This document shows positions 52,395 through 62,400 of a stretch of DNA of 64,000 nucleotides, in pieces (the stretch's first letter is position 1; each line of letters opens with the position of its first letter). Source of the DNA: Paractinoplanes bogorensis. Its GTDB lineage: Bacteria; Actinomycetota; Actinomycetes; Mycobacteriales; Micromonosporaceae. Under the pieces are notes generated by a model that worked only from the letters and a program-made list of their open reading frames with translations, made no database searches and had not been told where the DNA came from. Where the stretch lies: assembly GCF_018829635.1 (NCBI RefSeq), contig NZ_JAHKKG010000020.1, positions 1 through 64,000 of the forward strand. The letters run 5' to 3'. The position numbers were made by a program, and so were the translations under genes.

Positions 52395-53339
52395 TCAGGG
52401 GTGTGTGGCGGGGGTGCGCCAGACGGCGGCTGTCTTGGCCCGGTTGGCCCAGACCTCGGCTGCGAACAAGTGGGGGCCCAGGCCCAGGACCGAAGCGACC
52501 TGGGTGTCGTCGTCGGTTGTGGGTAGGTCCAGCCAGGCGATGGGGGCCAGGCCGGCATCGCACAACAGCAGGCCGCCCTCGGTCAGCAGGAGGATTTGGT
52601 CGTTGCTCAGGTAGCAGCCGTACATGTCGATGCCGTACTCGGTGAAGCCCAGGTCGGCGCCTTTCAGGTGGCCGGCCGGCCGCTGGGCCGGCCAGTCCAG
52701 CACCGTTGCCTGGTTTTCGGACGCGGGGTGGGGGAGCAGCAACAGGTGGGCGCCGGACGGGTTGAAGCCTGAGATGGTCACGTCCGAGCGCATCGGGGTG
52801 ACGGTCAGGTGGGTGTCGGCTGTGTGCACCACGAAGTTTTTGCTGCCGTCCTGGCCCAGGTCGGCGTTGAGCACGATCGAACCGTCGGACGGGTGCGGTG
52901 CCGTGAACAGCAAGGCGTCGGTCAGGTCCAGCGTGACTGTGTCGAGGACGGCGGCCGACGGCAGGTCGACCAGGCGAACGTGGTGACCGTCGCCGTAGGT
53001 GACTGCGGGGGCGGTCACGACCATCCGGGTGGTGCTGACGAGGGTTGCCGTGTCGGCGTGCTCGATGGCGACCTTCACTGTGCGGTCGTGCAGGTGGACG
53101 ACCATGTGTTCGAAGCCGCCCAGCACCACCGTGGACAGATCCGGGGAGGCCGCCAGCAGGCGCCTGTCGGGCGTGACATCACGCCGGCGGGTCACGCGAA
53201 GCTGTTCGTCCAGGGCACCTGCCTGCCCGTCGGTCGACCGGGTGTAGCGATTCATCGCCCCCAGACCGATGGGGGCCAGGTCGCGGCCGGGCTGGAGGTC
53301 GGTGAGGCGATGGACGAGTTCGGCGGTGATCCGGCGCAT
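52395..53339 (-). CDS. Beta-propeller-like hypothetical protein
   Basis: 314 aa, no family recognised with confidence. The sequence is made of short beta-strand-like blocks separated by turns (RLLAASPDLSTVVLGGFEHM, VVHLHDRTVKVAIEHADTAT, HHVRLVDLPSAAVLDTVTLD, GSHLLLLP-type), the pattern of a WD40/YVTN-like propeller. No signal peptide, so probably cytosolic. ATG start without a clear ribosome binding site. It faces the ssrA terminator and is divergent from the LamG gene. Confidence 0.7.
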   Translation of the reverse strand: MRRITAELVHRLTDLQPGRDLAPIGLGAMNRYTRSTDGQAGALDEQLRVTRRRDVTPDRRLLAASPDLSTVVLGGFEHMVVHLHDRTVKVAIEHADTATLVSTTRMVVTAPAVTYGDGHHVRLVDLPSAAVLDTVTLDLTDALLFTAPHPSDGSIVLNADLGQDGSKNFVVHTADTHLTVTPMRSDVTISGFNPSGAHLLLLPHPASENQATVLDWPAQRPAGHLKGADLGFTEYGIDMYGCYLSNDQILLLTEGGLLLCDAGLAPIAWLDLPTTDDDTQVASVLGLGPHLFAAEVWANRAKTAAVWRTPATHP

Positions 53340-53485
53340 CGCGGCATTGTGCCCCGAATTTCCGGCGCGCGAGGTCCCGGTGGGCCGGGCCGGGCCGGGG
53401 GAACGATCTAGGCCCCATAGCGCAAATCGGCGAGTCCCGGGTTAACGGGGGCTGTGTGGTTCCTGGAGATCATCTGAACGGCTGA

Positions 53486-53515
53486 TTGACCTCGTTGGAT
53501 GATCATCCGTACGTT
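53486..53515 (+). promoter_or_regulatory. Promoter of the LamG-RHS unit with internal palindrome
   Basis: TTGACC (53486-53491), 18-base spacer, TACGTT (53510-53515). The spacer contains GGATGATCATCC (53497-53508), a perfect 12-bp palindrome. A repressor bound there would block RNA polymerase. Confidence 0.55.
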
Positions 53516-53547
53516 CCCCTCACATATCAACGGGGGGAAATACTTCA

Positions 53548-56448
53548 ATGCGTCCTGCCATCTGGCAGGTCGGACGGCCCTCTGCGCCTTCGACCGCCGG
53601 CCGGGCCCTCGCCCGGGTCTCTGCTCTCATACTTCTGGCCGGGCTCGCGCCCGCCCTCACCGCGCAATCCGCTGCCGCCACGCCGCCGAACGTGGCCCCG
53701 GCCGCGCTCGCGGCCTGTGGTTCCGAAGCGCCGACCGAAACCGCCGCCGAGGCGCTCGCGCAGCGGTGCGCCGAGGACGTCGAGGTCGCCGGTCTGCGCA
53801 CCGAGCTGACCCGCACGTTCGTCGCGCCGACGGGCGAGCGCCGGTTCGAGTCGGCGATCACGCCGCAGCGGGTGCGCCGGGCCAACGGGTCCTGGGACCC
53901 GATCTCGACCACCCTCGTCCGGCGGACCGACGGCAGCCTGGGTGCCGAGGCCTCGACCGCCGACATCGCCTTCTCGGCCGGCGGCTCCGGGCCGCTGGTC
54001 ACCTGGCGGTCCAACGGGTCGGCGTTCACGCTGGCCTGGCCGTCCGCCCTGCCCGCGCCGCGGCTCGACGGGGCGTCCGCGACCTATGACGAGGTGCTGC
54101 CGGGTGTCGCGCTGCACGTGACCGCGACGGCCGACGGCTTCCGGCACGCGATCGAGGTGAAGACGGCCGAGGCGGCGAAGAATCCTCTGCTCAAGACGAT
54201 TCGCTATCAGCTCGGCGGCTCGGCCACGCGGCGCCTCGGCGAGACCGGCGGCCTGGAGGTCGTGGATGCGTCCGGCCAGGTGTTCGCGTCCGGCGGAGGC
54301 GGGTCGATGTGGGACTCGAGCGTTCCCGGCACCGCCGCCGCCGCGAATGCGAAGTCCAGGCTGAGCGCAGTGGCGGAGGACCTGGCGTCCGATGCCACCC
54401 GGCCGGGTGCCGCCGCCGTGGTCAAGCCGGCTGTCGTCGGCGTGTCGGGGGCCGAACTGACCGTCCAGGCCGACGCCGCGATGCTGGCCGATCCGGCGAC
54501 CACCTATCCGGTCTTCATCGACCCGCCGATGAACGGGTTGCGGGAGCGCTGGGCGTGGGCCAACAACGGCAACTTCAACACCGATGTGGAGAACCGGGCC
54601 CGGGTCGGCCGGAACCCGTACGACGGAACGCTCTATCGCTCGTTCTTCAACTTCACGATCTCCAGCCTCCACGACACGACGATCCTGGACGCCGAGATCA
54701 AGATGAAGCTGGACCACTCGTACTCGTGTGACAACAGCTGGGTCTGGCTGTACCGGACGGGCGGCATCACCGTGAGTTCGGGCGCTCGGATGGCCTGGAG
54801 CACCCGGCCGTTGCCGGCGACCACCATCGGCACCTGGGAGGGCCACGCCAACGAGGCCGGCGGCTGCAGCACCATCCAGCCCGACGCCGACGCGGTCTTC
54901 GACAACGCCTCGCTGCGCTCCGACCTGCAGTACGCGGTCAACCCCGGGCAGCACTGGACCAACTATGTGGCCGGGCTCTGTGCCTGCAACGACGAGGGCG
55001 ACTACGAGAGCTCGCAGGACCGGTGGAAGAAGTTCTACACCGACAAGACGTACCTGGTGCTCACCTACGACAAGGCGCCCAACGCGCCCGCACCGCAGGC
55101 GTTCAACGCGACCACCGACTGCTACAAGGCCTGCTCCGGTACGGCGACGGTGCGCACGTCGACGCCGACGCTCATCGCGAAGGCGTCCGACCCGTACGGG
55201 GGAACGCTCAAGACGACCTTCGAGGTGCGAGCCACCGCCGCCGACACGGGCACGCTGGTCGCCACGAACTCCGCCGCTCCCTACAGCGGATCGTCGGGTT
55301 CGAACGCGTCGTGGAAGGTGACGGCCTCGCTCGCCGACAACGGGACCTACTACTGGCGGGCCCGGTCGAAGGACGAGAACAACCTGACCGGCGGGTGGAG
55401 CGGCTGGCAGACCCTGAAGGTCGACAAGACGCCGCCCGGCACCCCGACGATCTCGTCGCCGCAGTACCCGTACAAGAGCTGGTCGGGTGGGCCCGGGCAG
55501 GGCGGCACGTTCGCCTTCGCCGGCGGCACCGGTGCGTACGAGTACACGTGGACGGTGGACGGCGGCAGCGCCACGACCACCACGACCGCCTCGGCCGCCT
55601 ACACGCCGGCCACCGACATGGTGCACACCATGCGGGTCTACGCCACCGACGTGGCCGGCAACAAGTCACCTCTGCTGGCTCAGAACGACTATCAGTTCTG
55701 GGTCACCCCGGTGCCGAACCGCTGCTGGAACTGGCGGCTCGACGAGACAGGCGGCAGCACGGCCGCGGACACGGGTAACACCGACGCCGGCGATCCGATC
55801 TGCGCGCCGATCGGCAGCACCGTGGTCGCCCAGCCGGGCACGCTGGCCGGCGGGGTGGGCTGGGGCGCCGGATACATCGGCAACGCCGCGGTCTTCGACG
55901 GCACCGGTCAGATCACCACCGGCAGCCCCGTGATCGACTCGGCCAAGAGCTTCACCGTCATGGCCTGGGCCAAGCCGTCGTCGCTGGCCGCCGCGGCCGA
56001 GCAGAACGTGCTCAGCGCCGACGGGACGACAGCCAGCCGGTTCGCGCTGGCCTATCGCAAGAGCGCCAACGGGGGCGCGGGTGGCTGGTGCTTCGTGCTG
56101 CGGGACGCCGACTCGGCCGGCGCCGGACCGTCGTCGGTCTGCGCCACCGGCACCGTCGGGGACTCGGTCCCCCCGGCCGACAACAAGTGGGTGCACCTGG
56201 GCGGCGTGTACGACGCCGTGACCGGGACGCTCCAGATCCACGTCATGGGCAACCAGGACAGCTGTAACGGCGAGATGGTCTCCGCCCCGTCCGGTGGCAC
56301 GCCGTGGTCGGCGCCGGGCTCCTTCGTCATCGGCCGGGGCCGGATCGACGGCGCCGCCGCCGGCTACTGGCGCGGCAGCGTCGATCAGGTCTACGTGCAC
56401 CAGCGCGTGCTGACCGCCGCCGAGATCTGTCAGCAGGCCATCCAGTGA
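53548..56448 (+). CDS. Secreted DNRLRE/LamG-domain protein, partner of the RHS toxin
   Basis: 966 aa. A Sec signal peptide (about 1-45, ending AQSAAATPP) is followed by an N-terminal domain common to actinobacterial RHS-associated proteins, a DNRLRE beta-sandwich (about 330-510: RVGRNPYDGTLYRSFFNFTI, ILDAEIKMKLDHSYSC), two Ig/FN3-like modules (about 510-735) and a C-terminal LamG/ConA-like jellyroll (about 745-965: AAVFDGTGQITTGSPVID, SFTVMAWAKPSSL, YWRGSVDQVYVHQRVL). Such proteins are surface or wall associated. ATG with GGGGGGAAA upstream. The RHS gene starts at or just after its stop, so the two are co-expressed. Confidence 0.88.
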   Translation: MRPAIWQVGRPSAPSTAGRALARVSALILLAGLAPALTAQSAAATPPNVAPAALAACGSEAPTETAAEALAQRCAEDVEVAGLRTELTRTFVAPTGERRFESAITPQRVRRANGSWDPISTTLVRRTDGSLGAEASTADIAFSAGGSGPLVTWRSNGSAFTLAWPSALPAPRLDGASATYDEVLPGVALHVTATADGFRHAIEVKTAEAAKNPLLKTIRYQLGGSATRRLGETGGLEVVDASGQVFASGGGGSMWDSSVPGTAAAANAKSRLSAVAEDLASDATRPGAAAVVKPAVVGVSGAELTVQADAAMLADPATTYPVFIDPPMNGLRERWAWANNGNFNTDVENRARVGRNPYDGTLYRSFFNFTISSLHDTTILDAEIKMKLDHSYSCDNSWVWLYRTGGITVSSGARMAWSTRPLPATTIGTWEGHANEAGGCSTIQPDADAVFDNASLRSDLQYAVNPGQHWTNYVAGLCACNDEGDYESSQDRWKKFYTDKTYLVLTYDKAPNAPAPQAFNATTDCYKACSGTATVRTSTPTLIAKASDPYGGTLKTTFEVRATAADTGTLVATNSAAPYSGSSGSNASWKVTASLADNGTYYWRARSKDENNLTGGWSGWQTLKVDKTPPGTPTISSPQYPYKSWSGGPGQGGTFAFAGGTGAYEYTWTVDGGSATTTTTASAAYTPATDMVHTMRVYATDVAGNKSPLLAQNDYQFWVTPVPNRCWNWRLDETGGSTAADTGNTDAGDPICAPIGSTVVAQPGTLAGGVGWGAGYIGNAAVFDGTGQITTGSPVIDSAKSFTVMAWAKPSSLAAAAEQNVLSADGTTASRFALAYRKSANGGAGGWCFVLRDADSAGAGPSSVCATGTVGDSVPPADNKWVHLGGVYDAVTGTLQIHVMGNQDSCNGEMVSAPSGGTPWSAPGSFVIGRGRIDGAAAGYWRGSVDQVYVHQRVLTAAEICQQAIQ

Positions 56449-56483
56449 ACCGTCCGACCACCAGTCTCCGGGGGAGAGGCCCA

Positions 56484-59400
56484 GTGGATACGCAGATCGT
56501 CAAGTTCGGGAGGCGCAGCCGATGGCTCGCCTTCCCGCTGGCCACGTTGCTGGCCGTCACCGTTGTCGGGCCGTCGGCCGCGCTGGGCGTGCCGGCCAAA
56601 TGGGATCCGCCGAAGCCCGCCGACGTCAAGGGCGTCCGGGTCGAGGCGGTCAAGCCCAAGGCCGCCGCGCCGCTGGCCCTGCCGCCGTCGGTCGACGGCC
56701 CTCGGAAGGTGACGTGGCCCGCCGCCGGCAGCGCCGAGGTGGCCCTGTCGGCCACGGCCGTGCCCAGGACCGCGGCCCTCGCGGCCACGGCCACCCGGGC
56801 GGGCACCCTGCCGGTCCGGATCGGCACGGCCGCGGCCGACGCGACCGCGAACGGCCGCTCTCTGGCCGCCCCCGACCGGCCCTCCCGGGTGAAGGTCACC
56901 CTGCACGACCGGCCCACGGCCGAGCGGGCGGGAGTGAGCGGCCTGCTGCTCGACGTGGCGCGCACCGACCGGCCGGGAACCACCGGCGCGGTCTCGGTCA
57001 CGGTCGACTACTCGAGCTTCGCCGACGCGTACGGCGGTGACTGGGCCACCCGGCTGCGGCTGGTCGAGGTCACCGGTTCGGTCCGGCGCCAGCTGAGCAC
57101 GGTCAACGACGCGGCTCGCCAGACGCTGACCGCCACCGTGCCGCTGGCCGCCACCGGCACCACCCTGGCGACCGAGGCGGGCGCGTCCGGTGACAACGGC
57201 GACTACAGCGCGACCGACCTGTCGGCCGCGGCCACCTGGGACGTCTCCAAGCAGACGGGCGACTTCTCGTACTCGCTGCCGATGCGGGCGCCGCAGGCGT
57301 CCGGTGGTCCGGCACCGGCGCTGAGCCTCGACTACTCGTCGAGCAACGTCGACGGGCTCACCGGCGGCACCAACACGCAGGGCGGCTGGGCCGGTGACGG
57401 CTGGAGCATGTGGTCGGGCTTCATCGAGCGCAAGTACGCGGGATGCGCCGACGACAACCCGGATCACAAGACCGGCGACCAGTGCTGGTTCAACGAGAAC
57501 GCGACGCTGTCGTTGAGCGGCCACGCCGGCGAGCTCATCCAGGACGGCTCGGTCTGGCGGCTGAAGAAGGACGACGGCACCAAGATCGAGAAGGTCAAGG
57601 ACGCGGACCGGGCCAACGGCGACAACGACAACGAGTACTGGCGGGTCACCACGACCGACGGCACCAAGTACTACTTCGGCTACCACCGTCTGCCCGGCTG
57701 GGTCAGCGGGAAGCCGGTCACCGACTCGGTGTGGACGGTCCCGGTCTACGGCAACGGCGACAAGGACCCCTGTCACGCCGACAAGTTCTCCGACAGCCAC
57801 TGTAAGCAGGCCTGGCGGTGGAACCTCGACTACGTCGTGGACCCGCAGGGCAACTCGATGGCCTACTACTACGGCTCGGAGACCGGCGCCTACGGCACCG
57901 ACAACGACAAGGACAAGCGGACCACGTACGACCGTGGTGGCTATCTCAAGCGGGTCGAGTACGGCATGCGGGCCGGCGCCGAGTACGACCAGGCCGCCCC
58001 GCTGCGGGTCGCCTTCGACACGGCCGAGCGCTGCAAGTCGGGCTGCTGGGCGGGCGAGGCGTGGAACTCCAAGGCCAACAAGTCGGCGTGGCCGGACACC
58101 CCGTGGGACCAGTACTGCGAGGAGGGTGCCAAGTGCACCGAGCAGCTGGCTCCCACCTTCTGGTCGGCCCGCCGGCTGACCAAGGTCACGACGCAGAAGC
58201 GCTCCGGCCCGACGTCCTACGCGGACATCGAGTCGTGGACGCTCCGGCAGGACTTCCTCAACGCCGGCACCGGCGAGACGACGCCGATGTGGCTCAGCGG
58301 TGTGACCCACGCCGGGCTGCTGCGCACCGTGAACGGCGACCCGGGCACGCGCGACGCGGTGACCGATCCCGAGATCCAGTTCGGCACCGGCGCCGAGCCG
58401 CTGAACAACCGAGTCGACGCGGTCGGTGACAGCCGGAGCGGTCTGGCCCGATGGCGGATCAAGCAGGTCCGCAACGAGTCCGGCGGCGAGTTGATCGTCT
58501 CGTACTCGCCGGAGAGCGACTGTGACCGCGATCATCTGCCCAAACCGGAGACCAACACCACCCGGTGCATGCCCGCCTACTACTCGTGGCCGGGCACCGG
58601 TGACCCGACCATCGACTGGTTCCACAAGTACGTCGTCACCCGGCTGGACGAGAACGACCTGGTCACCGACCAACGGTCGAAGACCCGTTTCTTCGACTAT
58701 CTCGACGAGCCGGCCTGGCACTACCTGGACGACGAGATCACCAAGGACAAGTACAAGACCTGGGGTGACTGGCGCGGATACGGCAAGGTGCGGGTCCGCG
58801 AGGGCCTCGACGGCGGCGAGCAGACCGCCGTCGACTACCACTACCTGCGCGGCATGGACGGCGACAAGACCAAGGACGGCAAGCGCAGCGTCTCGGTCAC
58901 CGACTGGGGTGGCACGGTCGTCGACCACGAGGCCCTCAACGGCTTCCTGCGTCAGGAGATCAGCTACGACGGCGCGACCTCGACGAGCGTCGGCCGGGAG
59001 CTGAGCGCGACGGTCAGTGACCCGTGGCGCAAGGGCCCCACGGCCACCCGTACGCGTAACGAGGTCACCACCAACGCCTACATCGTGCAGGTCGGGAAGG
59101 AACGCACCCGGACCGCGCTGACCGGCGGCGGGTTCCGTTATCGGACCCAGACCACCACCTACAACGACGACAACCAGGTGACCTCCGAGGGGGACAGTGG
59201 GGACGAGGCGGTCACCGGCGACGACACCTGCGTACGGAACACGTACGCCCGCAACGAGGACGCCTGGATCCTGGACAAGGTCGTCCTGACCGAGAAGCTG
59301 TCGGTGGCGTGCGCCGGGGCTCCGGCCACCGCGGTGCCGGCCACGGTCATCTCCCGTACGCGCAACTTCTACGACAGCTACGTCGACGACTCGTCGTTCG

Positions 59401-62400
59401 GCAAGCTGCCGACCCGCGGCAACGTGGTGCGCGAGGAGATGCTCGACTCCTGGTCGGGCACCACCCCCAAGTACGTCCGGAGCGAGTCCAGCACCTACGA
59501 CACGGTCGGCCGGATCAAGTCGGTCACCGACGCCCGGGGCTACACGACCAGCACCGACTACGGCACCGAGAACGGCGGCCTGGTCACCTCGAGCAGTGTG
59601 ACCAACCCGCAGCAGCAGAAGGTCACCACGGTCAAGGAGCCGGCCTGGGACCTGCCGTCCACCATCACCGACGCCAACGAGCAGGTCACCACCCTGCGGT
59701 ACGACGCTCTCGGGCGGCTCACCACGGTGTGGTTGTCCGGACGGCCGACCAGTGCCGCCGCGGACATGATCTTCGGCTACGACCTGCGCAACAGCGGAGG
59801 CCCGACCTCGGTCACGACGCAGAGCCTGCTGACGAACGGCACGTCGTACAAGAAATCGATCAACCTGTACGACGGCTTCCTGCGGCAGCGGCAACAGCAG
59901 TCGCAGGCCACCGGGGGCGGCCGGCTCCTCACCGACACCTTCTATGACACCCGGGGCAACGTCGACTGGACCTCGGAGGCGTACTACGACACCACCAATG
60001 CTCCGGTCGGCACCGACCTCGGGCGGCCGCAGGGGCAGATCCCGGCGATCACCCAGACGCTGTACGACGGCGTCGGCCGGGAGACCGCCAAGATCTTCAA
60101 GGCGCTCGGCGCGGAGAAGTGGCGGACCACGACCGTCTACGGCGGTGACCGGCAGACGATCATTCCGCCCAAGGGCGGGGTCGCCACGACGGCGCTGATC
60201 GACGCGTACGACCGGACCACCACGCTGCGTCAGTACAAGAACCCGGCCGACGCGGGCAGTGACACCGCCGCGCTGTTCGACAAGACCACGTACGCCTACG
60301 ACGCCGACAGCAACCTGAAGACGCTGACCGACGCCCTCGGCAACGTCTGGTCCTACACCTACGACCTGCGCGGCCGCCAGATCACCGCGAAGGACCCGGA
60401 CAAGGGCAGCACCACCACGACGTACGACGCCGCCGGGAACGTCGAAACGGTGAAGGACGCGAACAACTCCGTCATCGCCTACACGTACGACAAGCTCGGC
60501 CGGAAGACCAGCATCCGGGAAGGCTCGGTCACCGGCACCAAGCGAGCCGAATGGGTCTACGACACGCTGACCAACGGCATCGGCAAACAGACGAAGTCCA
60601 TCCGGTACGCCGGGGGAGTCGCCTACGAGAGCCGGGTCGACGGCTACGACGTCACCGGCCACCCGACCGGCACCTCCCTGGTGCTGCCGTCGGGAGCGGG
60701 CGGCCTGTGCGCCAGTGAATCGGCCGCGCCCTGCACCTACAGCACCGCGGTCACCTACAAGCCGAACGGCGCCACCGCGACCTCCACCGTGCCCAAGGCG
60801 GCCGGGCTGGCCAAGGAGAAGCTCACCCTCGGCTACAACGACATCGGCGAGCAGACCACGCTGATCTCACCCAGCCAGATCTACGTGCAGAGCGTCACCT
60901 ACGACAAGCTCGGCATGCTGACCGGGCGGGTCCTCGGCAACACCGGCTCGCGGGTGGCGACCACCTTCGGGTTCGACGAGCCGACCCGGCGCCTGAAGAC
61001 GCTCAACGTGGTGCCCGAGCTCAAGGCGGAGGCAGCCGACTTCGGGTACGAGCACGACGAGGCCGGCAACATCATCAAGATCTCGGACACGCCCGAGGGA
61101 CAGGCCTCGGACGTCCAGTGCTTCGCCTACGACTACCTCGCGCGGCTGGCCACCGCACGCACTTCCAACGTGGACAGCTGTGCGGCCGCGCCCAGCACGG
61201 GCAATCTCGGCACCTCGGCGCCGTACTGGCAGTCGTGGGAGTTCGACGCGATCGGCAACCGCAAGAAGGAGACCAGGTACGCCGCCGCGGGTAACACGGT
61301 GGCCGACTACACGTACCCGGCCTCCGGGGCCACGTCGATCCGGCCGCACGCGGTGACCCAGGTCAGTGAGGCGGCGCCCGGCCAGTCGGTGACGCGCGGA
61401 TTCACCTACGACAACGCCGGCAACATGAAGACCCGCCTGTCCGCGGCCGGCGCCCAGCAGACGCTGACCTGGGACAAGGAAGGCAACATCGAGTCGATCG
61501 TCGAGAGCTCGAAGACAACGTCCTTCCTGTACGACGCTGACGGCAAACGGCTGATCCGTACCACGGCCACCGGCAGGACCCTCTATCTGCCCGACGGCAC
61601 CGAGGTAACGCTGGCCACCGGCTCCAGCGCGGCTACGGCGACCCGCTACTACTCGCACAAGGACGCCGTCATCGCGGTCCGGTCGACGGCCGGGCTGAAC
61701 TGGATCATCAACGACCACCAGGGCACCGCCGCCCTGACCGTCAACGCGAGCACGCTGGCCGTGAGCAAGCGGCGTACCTTGCCGTACGGCGACACCCGGG
61801 TCAACCCGACCACCTGGCCGGCGGTCATGGACAAGGGATTCGTCGGCGGCACCAAGGATCCGACCGGCCTGACCCATCTCGGGGCACGGCTGTACGACCC
61901 GATCATCGGCCGGTTCCTCTCGGTCGACCCGGTGATCGACCCGAAGGATCCGCAGCAGCTCAATGCGTACGCGTACGGCAACAACAGCCCGATCACCAAC
62001 TCCGACCCGAACGGCGAGTTCTTCGGCGCGCTGAAGAAGGCCGCCTCCGTGGTCGCCTCGGCGGCCACCACGGCCGGCAACTTCATCGCCAAGACCGCGG
62101 TCAGCACGGTCGAGTCGATCAAGGAGGACCCGGTCAAGTTCGCGGTCGGGCTGGCCGCCGGCATCGTCGCCACGGCCGCGGTCGCCGCGGTCTGTGCCAC
62201 CGGCGTGGGCTGCGTGATCCTGGCCGGCGTGGTGGCCGGTGCGGCCGCGGCCGGTGCCGAGTACGGCACCGACGTGGCCCAGGGTGACCGCGAGTTCTCG
62301 GTCACCGACCTCGGCAAGGAGATGGCGATCGGCGGCGTGATCGGCGGAGCCACCGCCGGGCTCGGCGTCGGGGCCAAGAAGCTCGCCAACGGTGCCCGAA

